This document shows, piece by piece, positions 1-5,837 of a stretch of DNA of 13,834 nucleotides (positions are counted from its first letter, which is position 1; each line of letters opens with the position of its first letter). Below the pieces are notes generated by a model. It was not told where the DNA came from, ran no database searches, and was given only the letters and a program-made list of their open reading frames with translations. The translations under genes and the position numbers were made by a program. The DNA is from RGIG4097 sp964599875 (lineage in GTDB: Bacteria > Bacillota > Clostridia > Christensenellales > CAG-917): the NCBI GenBank assembly GCA_964599875.1, contig CAZRHE010000032.1, positions 1 through 13,834 on the forward strand, read 5' to 3'.

Positions 1-1611
1 GGCAATTTATCTTTATTGCTTGCTGCACTTGACGCCGGACCTATTGTTGGAATAGCAGTTGCAACCCTCGTAGTAGGCGTGGCAATCGGGCTGTTTGTGT
101 ATAGAGTTTATTCACAGAACAAAATCGGCTTGGCAAAGAGAGAAGCAGCAAGAATTATAGAAGAAGCAAATCTCGAAGCAAAAGACATCCGTAAAGACGG
201 ATTGCTCGAAGCAAAAGAACAACAAAACAAAATGCGTTCGGATTTCGAAAAAGAAACCAAAGAACGCAGAGCAGACTGGCAGCGTACCGAAAACAGACTC
301 GCTCAAAAAGAAGCGCAACTCGACAAAAAAGAGGATTCTATCGATAAGAAGGAACAATCTCTCGACAGAAAACTCGAAGACCTCGAAAAGTCCCAAAAGA
401 ACGTTGAGGAAACCAAGGCTCGCTTGAAGAGCATAGAGGACGAACTCAACAACGCGCAGGACAACGTCCGCAAGGAACTCGAAAGAGTTGCAGGGATGAC
501 CAAAGAAGAGGCGGCGCAAGAACTCAAAGACGCACTCCTCGAAAGCGTCAAAAAATCGGCGGCGGCAGACGCGAAAGCAATCGTTGCGGACGCAAAAGAA
601 AACGCCGTAAAAGAAGCACAAAACATTATCGGACTTGCGATTCAACGTTGCGCGGCTGACCATGCGACCGAAAATACGGTGTCCGTAGTCGCTCTTCCGA
701 GTGACGAAATGAAGGGTAGAATCATCGGACGTATGGGTAGAAATATCCGTGCTCTCGAATCTGCGACGGGCGTCGACCTCATCATCGACGACACTCCCGA
801 CGTCATCACCCTTTCGAGTTTCGACCCCGTGAGAAGAGAAGTCGCAAGACTTACCCTCGAAAAACTCATCGCAGACGGACGTATTCATCCCGCGCGCATA
901 GAGGAAGTCGCAGACAAAATCCGCAAAGAAGTGGAAGCATCCATCAAAGAGGCGGGCGAAGAGGCGATATTCGAGGCGGGTATCCACGGCGTGCATCCTG
1001 AACTCGTCAAGATGCTCGGCAGACTCAAATACCGCACCAGTTACGGTCAAAACGTATTGAAACATTCCATCGAAGTGTCCTATCTTGCATCCCTTATGGC
1101 GCAAGAACTCGGCATCGATCCCAAAGTCGCAAAACGCGCGGGCTTGTTGCACGATATAGGCAAAGCGGTGGACCACGAGGTTGAAGGCACCCACATTCAA
1201 ATTGGTGTCGACCTTGCAAAGAAATATCGCGAAAGCGGAGAAGTCATTCACGCAATCGCGGCACACCACAACGATATCGAACCCGAAACCATCGACGCGG
1301 TTATCGTTCAAGCGGCGGACGCAATTTCGTCGGCTCGTCCCGGCGCAAGACGCGAATCCCTTGAAAACTACGTCAAGCGTATCGAAAAACTCGAAGATAT
1401 CGCAAAATCCTTCGACGGCGTCGATCAATCCTTTGCGGTGCAAGCGGGTAGAGAAATCCGCGTTATGGTCAAACCCGAGCAAATTGGAGATGAAGCAACT
1501 GTCTTCCTCGCGAAAGAAATTGCCGAAAAACTCGAAAACGAACTCGAATATCCCGGTCAAATCAAAGTTAACGTCATTCGTGAGGTCAGAAGCGTAGAAT
1601 ATGCCAAGTAA
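1..1611 (+). CDS. rny: Ribonuclease Y (5' end outside the window)
   Basis: RNase Y is the membrane-anchored endoribonuclease that starts bulk mRNA decay in Firmicutes. The reading frame is open to base 1. A TTG at 16 could be read as a start but has no Shine-Dalgarno, so the true start is probably a few codons to the left. From the TTG, 531 residues are visible (the family is usually about 520). In order they are: an N-terminal hydrophobic anchor (about residues 8-30), a long charged Lys/Glu-rich coiled coil (about 35-180), a KH RNA-binding domain with the GRMG loop near 238-241, and an HD phosphohydrolase domain with LLHDIGKAVDHEVEG (catalytic H379-D380). The C-terminus VEYAK matches the family end. 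The stop overlaps the start of the next gene by 11 bp, so the two are probably co-transcribed. In B. subtilis rny lies elsewhere on the chromosome. Identification is very secure. Confidence 0.97.
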   Translation, partial: GNLSLLLAALDAGPIVGIAVATLVVGVAIGLFVYRVYSQNKIGLAKREAARIIEEANLEAKDIRKDGLLEAKEQQNKMRSDFEKETKERRADWQRTENRLAQKEAQLDKKEDSIDKKEQSLDRKLEDLEKSQKNVEETKARLKSIEDELNNAQDNVRKELERVAGMTKEEAAQELKDALLESVKKSAAADAKAIVADAKENAVKEAQNIIGLAIQRCAADHATENTVSVVALPSDEMKGRIIGRMGRNIRALESATGVDLIIDDTPDVITLSSFDPVRREVARLTLEKLIADGRIHPARIEEVADKIRKEVEASIKEAGEEAIFEAGIHGVHPELVKMLGRLKYRTSYGQNVLKHSIEVSYLASLMAQELGIDPKVAKRAGLLHDIGKAVDHEVEGTHIQIGVDLAKKYRESGEVIHAIAAHHNDIEPETIDAVIVQAADAISSARPGARRESLENYVKRIEKLEDIAKSFDGVDQSFAVQAGREIRVMVKPEQIGDEATVFLAKEIAEKLENELEYPGQIKVNVIREVRSVEYAK

Positions 1612-2299
1612 CATCGTAAAAACATCTGAAGAAATAGCAAAAATCCGCAAAGCGGCAGACATTATAGACGACGTATTCGATTACATTCTCGGTGAACTTA
1701 CCGAGGGTGTGACCGAAATCGAAATCTCGAACAAAATCCACGATAAGATTATCGACTTGGGCGGCAGCGGTGAATCCTTTGAAACCATAGTCGCTTTCGG
1801 CGCGGGCGGCGCAGAGCCTCACCACGTGCCTACGGATAAGAAACTCCAAAAAGGCGAATTTATCACCATAGATATGGGCGCGATTTACGACGGATATTGC
1901 TCGGATTTCACCCGCACCATGGCGTACGGCGAAATCACCGACGAAATGAGAAAAGTCTATGAAATCGTGTTGAAGGCTTATCGTCTTTCTATGGACGGCG
2001 TCAAAGAGGGCGCAGTGTGCAAAGAAGTCGACGCACTTGCTCGTGAATATATCAAACTTTGCGGATACGGCGACAACTACATTCACGGCACGGGGCACGG
2101 AGTCGGCACCGAAATTCACGAGGCGCCTTTCCTCAATACCCGCAGCGAAGAAGTCCTCGCAAACGACGAGGTCGTCACCGTCGAACCCGGAATCTATATT
2201 TCCGATTCCTTCGGCATCCGTATCGAAAACATGATAATCGTAGGGGAGAACGGTCCCGTTAGCCGTCAACCCGTCGAACTTATCACCATAACCAAATAA
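1601..2299 (+). CDS. M24 family metallopeptidase, Xaa-Pro peptidase type, catalytic domain only
   Basis: A cytosolic dinuclear-metal peptidase of the pita-bread fold. It would release N-terminal residues from peptides, probably in front of proline. All five metal ligands are visible: D91 and D102 in IDMGAIYDGYCSDFTRT, H166 in GTGHGVGTEIHE, E195 in VEPGIY and E209 in RIENM. H74 in EPHHVP fits the conserved substrate-side histidine. The SDFTRT and GTGHG.G.EIHE.P forms match Xaa-Pro peptidases such as B. subtilis YqhT/PapA better than methionine aminopeptidase. YqhT also lies just upstream of efp. The protein has 232 residues where YqhT-type enzymes have about 350: the N-terminal creatinase-like domain is missing. 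The ATG at 1601 overlaps rny, with a loosely spaced GAGGT at 1582-1586. Because the N-terminal domain helps shape specificity and dimerisation, the exact substrate is uncertain. Confidence 0.9.
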   Translation: MPSNIVKTSEEIAKIRKAADIIDDVFDYILGELTEGVTEIEISNKIHDKIIDLGGSGESFETIVAFGAGGAEPHHVPTDKKLQKGEFITIDMGAIYDGYCSDFTRTMAYGEITDEMRKVYEIVLKAYRLSMDGVKEGAVCKEVDALAREYIKLCGYGDNYIHGTGHGVGTEIHEAPFLNTRSEEVLANDEVVTVEPGIYISDSFGIRIENMIIVGENGPVSRQPVELITITK

Positions 2300-2324
2300 T
2301 ACAAGATAATAGGAGATAAAAATT

Positions 2325-2888
2325 ATGGCACAAATCATGGCAGGCGACATCAGAAAGGGCGTTACCTTTTTGTATGAAGGCAACATTATGACTATCGTTG
2401 AGTTCCAACACGTCAAACCCGGCAAAGGCGCGGCATTCGTTCGTACCAAAATGAAAAACGTCGTTGACGGAAGAACTCTCGAAAAAACCTTCAACCCCAC
2501 CGATAAACTCGAACTTGCTCACATCGAATCCAAGGATATGGAATACCTCTACACGGACGGCGAATTCTATTACTTCATGGACAAAGAAACTTACGAGCAA
2601 ATCCCCCTCAACCACGACCAAGTCGCAGACGCACTCCAATTCGTCAAAGAGAACGGCACCGTCAAGATGAAATTCTTCGAAGGCAAACCTTTCTCCGTCG
2701 AACCTGAAAACTTCGTCGAACTCCTCATCACCATTTGCGAACCCGCCGTTGCAGGCAACACCGCCACCAACGCCACCAAACCCGCAACCGTCGAAACCGG
2801 TTACGAACTCATGGTCCCCATGTTCGTGAATGAAGGGGATACTATTCGTATAGATACGCGCACCGGAGAATACATGTCCCGCGTCTAA
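2325..2888 (+). CDS. efp: Elongation factor P
   Basis: EF-P enters the ribosomal E site and rescues ribosomes stalled on polyproline stretches. The 187 residues show the full family layout: an N-terminal KOW-like domain with the tip loop HVKPGKGAAFVR (K34 at the position that is post-translationally modified in many bacteria), followed by two OB domains. The C-terminal signature TKPATVETG and the ending FVNEGDTIRIDTRTGEYMSRV are typical. A good Shine-Dalgarno AGGAGA (2311-2316) sits 8 bases before the ATG, unlike several other genes in the window. The neighbouring peptidase and downstream spoIIIA operon reproduce the B. subtilis yqhT-efp-spoIIIA order. No EF-P modification gene is in view. 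The stop codon lies inside one arm of a long inverted repeat. Confidence 0.97.
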   Translation: MAQIMAGDIRKGVTFLYEGNIMTIVEFQHVKPGKGAAFVRTKMKNVVDGRTLEKTFNPTDKLELAHIESKDMEYLYTDGEFYYFMDKETYEQIPLNHDQVADALQFVKENGTVKMKFFEGKPFSVEPENFVELLITICEPAVAGNTATNATKPATVETGYELMVPMFVNEGDTIRIDTRTGEYMSRV

Positions 2889-3009
2889 TCGCACCATTCG
2901 GCGTCTAACGTCGTCAACAGCAAATCCCAACACCCTCACGTACGATGAGTACGCGTCGGTCGTTGGGATTTTTTGTTTCCTTGTTATACATCCGAATGGC
3001 GCGATTAGA
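2884..3009. repeat. Long imperfect inverted repeat enclosing the efp terminator
   Basis: TCTAATCGCACCATTCGG (2884-2901) is complementary to CCGAATGGCGCGATTAGA (2992-3009) at 17 of 18 positions. Short further pairings follow inward: TAAC 2906-2909 with GTTA 2983-2986, and AACA 2915-2918 with TGTT 2974-2977. They lead to the 10-bp terminator stem. The whole 126 bases can therefore form one long interrupted hairpin whose outer arm includes the efp stop codon (2886-2888). Confidence 0.75.
2922..2977 (+). terminator. Intrinsic terminator after efp
   Basis: The 10-bp perfect stem AAATCCCAAC (2922-2931) / GTTGGGATTT (2962-2971) runs directly into a T-rich tract (TTTTTTGTTT). The 30-base loop holds a smaller hairpin, CGTAC (2939-2943) / GTACG (2949-2953). 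It should end the rny-peptidase-efp transcript. Confidence 0.8.
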
Positions 3010-3033
3010 GAGATATTCTTGTTGCTAATTCAA

Positions 3034-3400
3034 GGACGGAACACGAGGCGCGACGCGCCGAGAACTCCGAGTGTTGAGCGTCGTCGCAATGCACTTTGCG
3101 CTATGCCCTCTCACGAGGGCTTTATGCGCCGAACCTTGCTCCTTTTCCCCCTTCTGCGAAAATTAGCGCCTGTTCTCAACAAAGTGCTAATTTAAATTGC
3201 CGTTGGCTTATTTTCGCAGTGGGGGTGCCCCCAGCCTTGCGTCAGTACAAGCGACTGCGTGCATTGGGTTCGCGTAGCGGGCACGCACAAAGCGCAGTGG
3301 CATAACGAGGAACGTTACTTAACGCGAAACCGAGTGTGTCCCCGTGCGTAAGCACCCGTCCGCGGGTCCCTTTAGGGGGAACGACGGTGGGGGAAACACG
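3034..3400 (+). ncRNA. Candidate structured RNA or hairpin-rich intergenic element
   Basis: The stretch from about 3010 to 3490 has no convincing protein gene but is rich in complementary arms. I see: GACG/CGTC plus AACAC/GTGTT (3035-3082) enclosing GGCGC-GAC-GCGCC; GCCCTC-TCAC-GAGGGC (3105-3120) with outer GCGC arms; CCCCC plus CTGCGAAAA (3147-3162) with TTTTCGCAG plus GGGGG (3211-3225), and TTAGC/GCTAA inside; TGCGTGC/GCACGCA (3256-3287); and a three-way junction at 3334-3399. The junction has a 10-bp closing stem with one mismatch, a GTGC-GTAA-GCAC GNRA hairpin, and a CCGTC/GACGG arm. Strand is inferred from the GNRA loop and the downstream terminator. No clear promoter and no hallmark of tmRNA, RNase P RNA or 6S RNA is visible. 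A dispersed palindromic repeat is an equal alternative. Confidence 0.3.
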
Positions 3401-3493
3401 TGAGGAAGGGGGAAATGTTAATCAAGGGATTACGCACACACTCTTCTGCATCCAAATATTGCTTTTAGATAAAAGGGGGGAATCGCGAATAAC

Positions 3494-3527
3494 TAAAAAA
3501 CACCGCCAAAATCGGCTGTGTTTTTTA
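3494..3527. terminator. Bidirectional intrinsic terminator
   Basis: AAAAAACAC-C-GCC (from 3495) pairs with GGC-T-GTGTTTTTT (to 3526) around an AAAATC loop with one C/T mismatch. It gives a stem followed by six Ts on either strand. On the minus strand it lies about 25 bases after the last gene of the small-gene array. On the plus strand it would stop transcripts coming through the hairpin-rich stretch. Confidence 0.75.
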
Positions 3528-3552
3528 TCGTAATAGTTAAACTTTTACTCGT

Positions 3553-3834
3553 CTAACCATAAAGAACTTCAATATCCTTTTCGGCTTCGTAAATGGTTTT
3601 GCCGTCAAAGATTTTCGCTTGTTCGAACGCCTCGACACACTCTCTTCTTTCCTTGGAAGAAACCTTAAACAACGTTTTACATTCTTTATCTATGGTATAA
3701 ACCATCAAAGTGTAAAATTCGCCTTTTTCATCAATGTAGCCTGCAACCATATAGTCTTTATTGCGATAGCGTATCTCTTTTTCAGGATTGCTATACATAT
3801 CGTTCATAAAATCATTTAGGTCGTTCCCTAACAT
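3553..3834 (-). CDS. Small immunity-like protein, DGK-signature paralogue A
   Basis: A 93-residue acidic soluble protein with no signal peptide or membrane segment; family not recognised. It shares its plan with three neighbours: an N-terminal helix (LNDFMNDMY), a strand with EIRYRNKDYM, a middle strand region (FYTLMVYTIDKE), and the C-terminal signature AKIFDGKTIYEAEKDI. It is closest to the 95-residue gene at 4179-4466 (INDF..., APIWDGKTLYDAEKEM). It is the last gene before the shared terminator. No good Shine-Dalgarno precedes the ATG. A truncated 91%-identical copy of its first 28 codons or so lies at 4468-4566 and has a better ribosome site. An orphan immunity function is inferred from size, composition and tandem paralogy only. 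Confidence 0.75.
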   Translation of the reverse strand: MLGNDLNDFMNDMYSNPEKEIRYRNKDYMVAGYIDEKGEFYTLMVYTIDKECKTLFKVSSKERRECVEAFEQAKIFDGKTIYEAEKDIEVLYG

Positions 3835-3904
3835 ATTATTTTACTCATTTAAAAAAGTTCCTATACTTCTTACGTGCCGCAATTAGGATTTCACGTCGAT
3901 TGAA

Positions 3905-4177
3905 CTATTCGATTTCCCAAACGTCTATTGTCGAATACAAGTCGTTGAAAGATTTGCCGTCAAGAAACGGCATTTCTAAAAAGGCATTTATTCGAACAAT
4001 CAAGTTTTCACCATTGATTTCTCTTACAAAATCGAACGCGTCTTCGGTTGCACGTTTATATAATCCGTGCGTTGTGTCAAAACGCTCTAAAAAGAACTCC
4101 TGATTTTTGTATGAGAATAAGAAATCATGTCCTCTATATAAGCAGTCTACCAATTCATTATACTCTATGTTTGTCAT
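3905..4177 (-). CDS. Small immunity-like protein, DGK-signature paralogue B
   Basis: A 90-residue protein of unknown function and the most divergent member of the local family. It keeps the N-terminal helix (YNELVDCLYRG), the aromatic strand FLFSYKNQEFF and the C-terminal FLDGKSFNDLYSTIDVW block. No export signal or membrane segment is visible. The ATG lies one base after the stop of the preceding paralogue (TGA-T-ATG), so translation is probably coupled; a weak GGTGAT at 4179-4184 overlaps that stop. The AT-rich base use matches the other array genes and differs from the flanking housekeeping genes. A role as an immunity protein is inference. Confidence 0.75.
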   Translation of the reverse strand: MTNIEYNELVDCLYRGHDFLFSYKNQEFFLERFDTTHGLYKRATEDAFDFVREINGENLIVRINAFLEMPFLDGKSFNDLYSTIDVWEIE

Positions 4178-4178
4178 A

Positions 4179-4466
4179 TCACCAATCCACCCACGTCATT
4201 TCTTTTTCAGCGTCATAAAGTGTTTTCCCGTCCCAAATAGGGGCGTTTTCTAATGCGTTAATGCAATCCGAAATGGTATCTCCCTCATAATTGAAAACGT
4301 CCTCTAAAAACTCACAATTATCAGTGACTTTTATTATGAAAAATGAATATTTTCCGTTTGGCTCCGTCGTAATCCCGTCTGAAAAATATTTTTCGTTTTT
4401 GAAAACAACAGCAACAGATTCATAAGAAAATGCATCAACAAAATCATTTATTCGTCCACCTTCCAT
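4179..4466 (-). CDS. Small immunity-like protein, DGK-signature paralogue C
   Basis: A 95-residue acidic soluble protein homologous along its length to the 93-residue gene at 3553-3834. Shared blocks are INDF near the start, VVFKNEKYF, a strand-rich middle (KYSFFIIKVTD) and the ending APIWDGKTLYDAEKEM. The ATG at 4466 has a strong GGAGGT Shine-Dalgarno (4475-4480), which lies inside the truncated copy of paralogue A. That fragment's stop is one base before this ATG, so the remnant may now serve as a translated leader. The function is unknown; toxin immunity is suggested only by the array context. Confidence 0.78.
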   Translation of the reverse strand: MEGGRINDFVDAFSYESVAVVFKNEKYFSDGITTEPNGKYSFFIIKVTDNCEFLEDVFNYEGDTISDCINALENAPIWDGKTLYDAEKEMTWVDW

Positions 4467-4467
4467 C

Positions 4468-4566
4468 TTAATTCACCTCCAAATAGTCTGTATTGTGATA
4501 GCGTATTTCTTTTTCAGGACTGCTATACATATCGTTTATGAAATCATTTAGGTCGTCCCCTAACAT
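4468..4566 (-). pseudogene. Truncated duplicate of the start of paralogue A
   Basis: Bases 4483-4572 match 3751-3840 at 82 of 90 positions without gaps. On the minus strand this reads as a 32-residue peptide, MLGDDLNDFINDMYSSPEKE followed by 12 more, compared with MLGNDLNDFMNDMYSNPEKE in the intact gene. After about 28 codons the similarity stops and a TAA follows at 4468-4470. A GGAG about nine bases before its ATG suggests it can still be translated. It records a duplication or unequal recombination inside the array. Confidence 0.8.
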
Positions 4567-4598
4567 ATCATTTTAGCTCCACTCAAATCGTACTTGTG

Positions 4599-4907
4599 TT
4601 AATAATTGATTTCGGTGATAGAATCGGCAATATCATAAAATGATTTTCCGTCGAATATTATTGCTTCGAACAGATTGTTTGTGTTTTCTGTTATGTTTTC
4701 TTGTGTAGAAGAGTAGATTGTCGTGTATTCATCGCAATGTTCCCCTTCATAGAAAGACGCTTTTGATTTCAACACTGATATGGAATGTTTATCGATATCG
4801 TTTTCAGTTATTTTGCCCGAATTTACGAAATAATAATTATCGTTATACTTAAATTCAAGGTCAGTACCGTAATATATCGCTTCATATAATTGATTTATGA
4901 TATTCAT
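4599..4907 (-). CDS. Small immunity-like protein, DGK-signature paralogue D
   Basis: A 102-residue protein of unknown function with the same plan as the other three: helix NQLYEAIYYG, strand DLEFKYNDNYYFV, a longer middle section, and the C-terminal FEAIIFDGKSFYDIADSITE. I place the start at 4907, not at the upstream in-frame ATG at 4946, because a GAGGT (4915-4919) sits seven bases before it and the protein then aligns with its paralogues. It is strongly AT-rich: bases 4621-4680 hold 19 G/C in 60. No signal peptide or membrane segment is visible. The immunity role is inferred from context. Confidence 0.78.
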   Translation of the reverse strand: MNIINQLYEAIYYGTDLEFKYNDNYYFVNSGKITENDIDKHSISVLKSKASFYEGEHCDEYTTIYSSTQENITENTNNLFEAIIFDGKSFYDIADSITEINY

Positions 4908-4984
4908 TTGTTTTACCTCTAAAAATTGTTTGTCCTTTAAACGCAATTTTAACTTTTAACTATGATGATATTAGATTAATAGAA

Positions 4985-5365
4985 CTAATCATCCAATTCG
5001 TATTTTGCATAATCTATGTCGACATTTATGCAACGAATAAATTCGTCATAATTGAACTGCTTTACAATATATTTGGTTTTGAAACGTTGTTGTTCGTAAC
5101 GCTCCGGTGTTATTTCAGATAGGCGTTTAATTAGGGCAGGGATAAGTTCTTTGCATTGTGTTTGGCGCGCAACGTCATCGAAAACTGAACTCATCAAGAA
5201 GAATTCTTCATCGGTGCAAGTGTTTAGTATAAAATCGATAGACTCGGTGATGTTTTCGGACAAAATTCGAGTAAGTTTTGCCCAGCAATCTTCAAGCACG
5301 AAATCATCGTTAGGGTCCAATGACGATATTTTATCTATAGTCGCTTTAAGCAGTTTTATATCCAT
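4985..5365 (-). CDS. Helical small protein resembling Imm30-type immunity proteins
   Basis: First gene of the minus-strand array, 126 residues, predicted mostly helical and acidic, with no membrane segment. It does not carry the DGK signature of the four downstream genes. The central stretch SIDFILNTCTDEEFFLMSSVF followed by DDVARQTQCKELI resembles what I recall of Imm30-like immunity proteins from contact-dependent toxin systems, which have an EVFE-x-I-x-x-KTQS-x-E-x-I type helix pair. This is recall, not an alignment, so the family name is tentative. The start at 5365 is supported by AGGAGGT (5374-5380) eight bases upstream; an out-of-frame ATG at 5369 is rejected. A consensus promoter lies 42-70 bases before the ATG. 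No toxin gene is adjacent. Confidence 0.8.
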   Translation of the reverse strand: MDIKLLKATIDKISSLDPNDDFVLEDCWAKLTRILSENITESIDFILNTCTDEEFFLMSSVFDDVARQTQCKELIPALIKRLSEITPERYEQQRFKTKYIVKQFNYDEFIRCINVDIDYAKYELDD

Positions 5366-5406
5366 TCATTTTTACCTCCTAACGATCATTATATCTGCTA
5401 AAACAA

Positions 5407-5435
5407 ATTATAAGATGCCGTTCGACAATTTTCAA
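5407..5435 (-). promoter_or_regulatory. Sigma-A-type promoter of the small-gene array
   Basis: On the minus strand, TTGAAA (5430-5435), a spacer of exactly 17 bases and a perfect TATAAT (5407-5412) give a predicted start near 5400. That is about 35 bases before the first gene's ATG and upstream of its AGGAGGT. An A-run lies further upstream (5460-5471). This is the strongest promoter-like sequence in the window. Confidence 0.8.
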
Positions 5436-5445
5436 GAGTATTTGT

Positions 5446-5471
5446 TTGCAAAATTGCAATTTTTTTTTTTT
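5446..5471 (+). terminator. Possible weak plus-strand terminator
   Basis: TTGCA (5446-5450) and TGCAA (5455-5459) form a short AT-rich stem with a 4-base loop, followed by 12 Ts (5460-5471). The stem is too weak to be confident. The same A/T tract may instead act as upstream promoter DNA for the minus-strand promoter. Confidence 0.3.
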
Positions 5472-5497
5472 AATATTGTATCTTTATTTTGAGAACG

Positions 5498-5660
5498 CAC
5501 CCATATAAAACCAAAACGAGAATTTTGCGGAACACTGGCAGTAGTTACAGATTATTTCCGAGTTGTAGCAAAAAATTATCGTTGCGGAGAAGTTTCGTCG
5601 CAAGCGACGGCGTGGTGCTTTTCACGGAAAAGTGCCTGCCGTCTGCGATACACAAGAAAC
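5498..5660. repeat. Tandem repeat, copy 1 (163 bp, period 177)
   Basis: Bases 5498-5649 are identical to 5675-5826, and the match continues to 5660 with three mismatches (5650, 5652, 5653). Each unit holds a strong hairpin: GACGGC, two bases, GGTGCTTTTC, loop ACG, GAAAAGTGCC, T, GCCGTC. A second, partly competing arm is TTGCG/CGCAA. No transposase or recognisable mobile-element end is present. Confidence 0.92.
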
Positions 5661-5674
5661 GGGAGTGGGTGTCC

Positions 5675-5837
5675 CACCCATATAAAACCAAAACGAGAAT
5701 TTTGCGGAACACTGGCAGTAGTTACAGATTATTTCCGAGTTGTAGCAAAAAATTATCGTTGCGGAGAAGTTTCGTCGCAAGCGACGGCGTGGTGCTTTTC
5801 ACGGAAAAGTGCCTGCCGTCTGCGATGCGTAAGAAAC
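5675..5837. repeat. Tandem repeat, copy 2 (163 bp, period 177)
   Basis: Second copy of the unit at 5498-5660, separated from it by 14 bases whose GGGTG-TCC-CACCC (5667-5679) forms a small palindrome across the junction. Because 177 is a multiple of three, an open frame runs through both copies and repeats the same roughly 50-residue peptide. The near-identity is at the DNA level and there is no ribosome site, so I read the repeat as non-coding. Confidence 0.92.

Noticed and set aside
112..1662. Long 516-codon frame antisense to rny
   Set aside because: Cysteine- and phenylalanine-rich shadow of the GAA/AAA-rich rny codons, with no family resemblance.
3096..3305. Open frame of 69 codons in the hairpin-rich stretch
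   Set aside because: No ribosome site, arginine/alanine-rich low-complexity product, and it runs through several strong inverted repeats.
3010..3490. Known large RNAs (tmRNA, RNase P RNA, 6S RNA, OLE RNA)
   Set aside because: I looked for a tRNA-like end with CCA, a tag frame and RNase P conserved blocks and saw none. I cannot recall the OLE consensus well enough to test it by eye.
3336..3533. Open frame of 65 codons ending in the bidirectional terminator
   Set aside because: No ribosome site, and it covers the three-way junction and the terminator hairpin, so it is better read as non-coding.
4908..4946. Longer N-terminus for paralogue D
   Set aside because: The downstream ATG at 4907 has a correctly spaced GAGGT, and the shorter protein aligns with its paralogues.
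5498..5837. CRISPR-like repeat
   Set aside because: Only two copies, unit 163 bases, and a 14-base spacer; not CRISPR geometry, and no cas genes.
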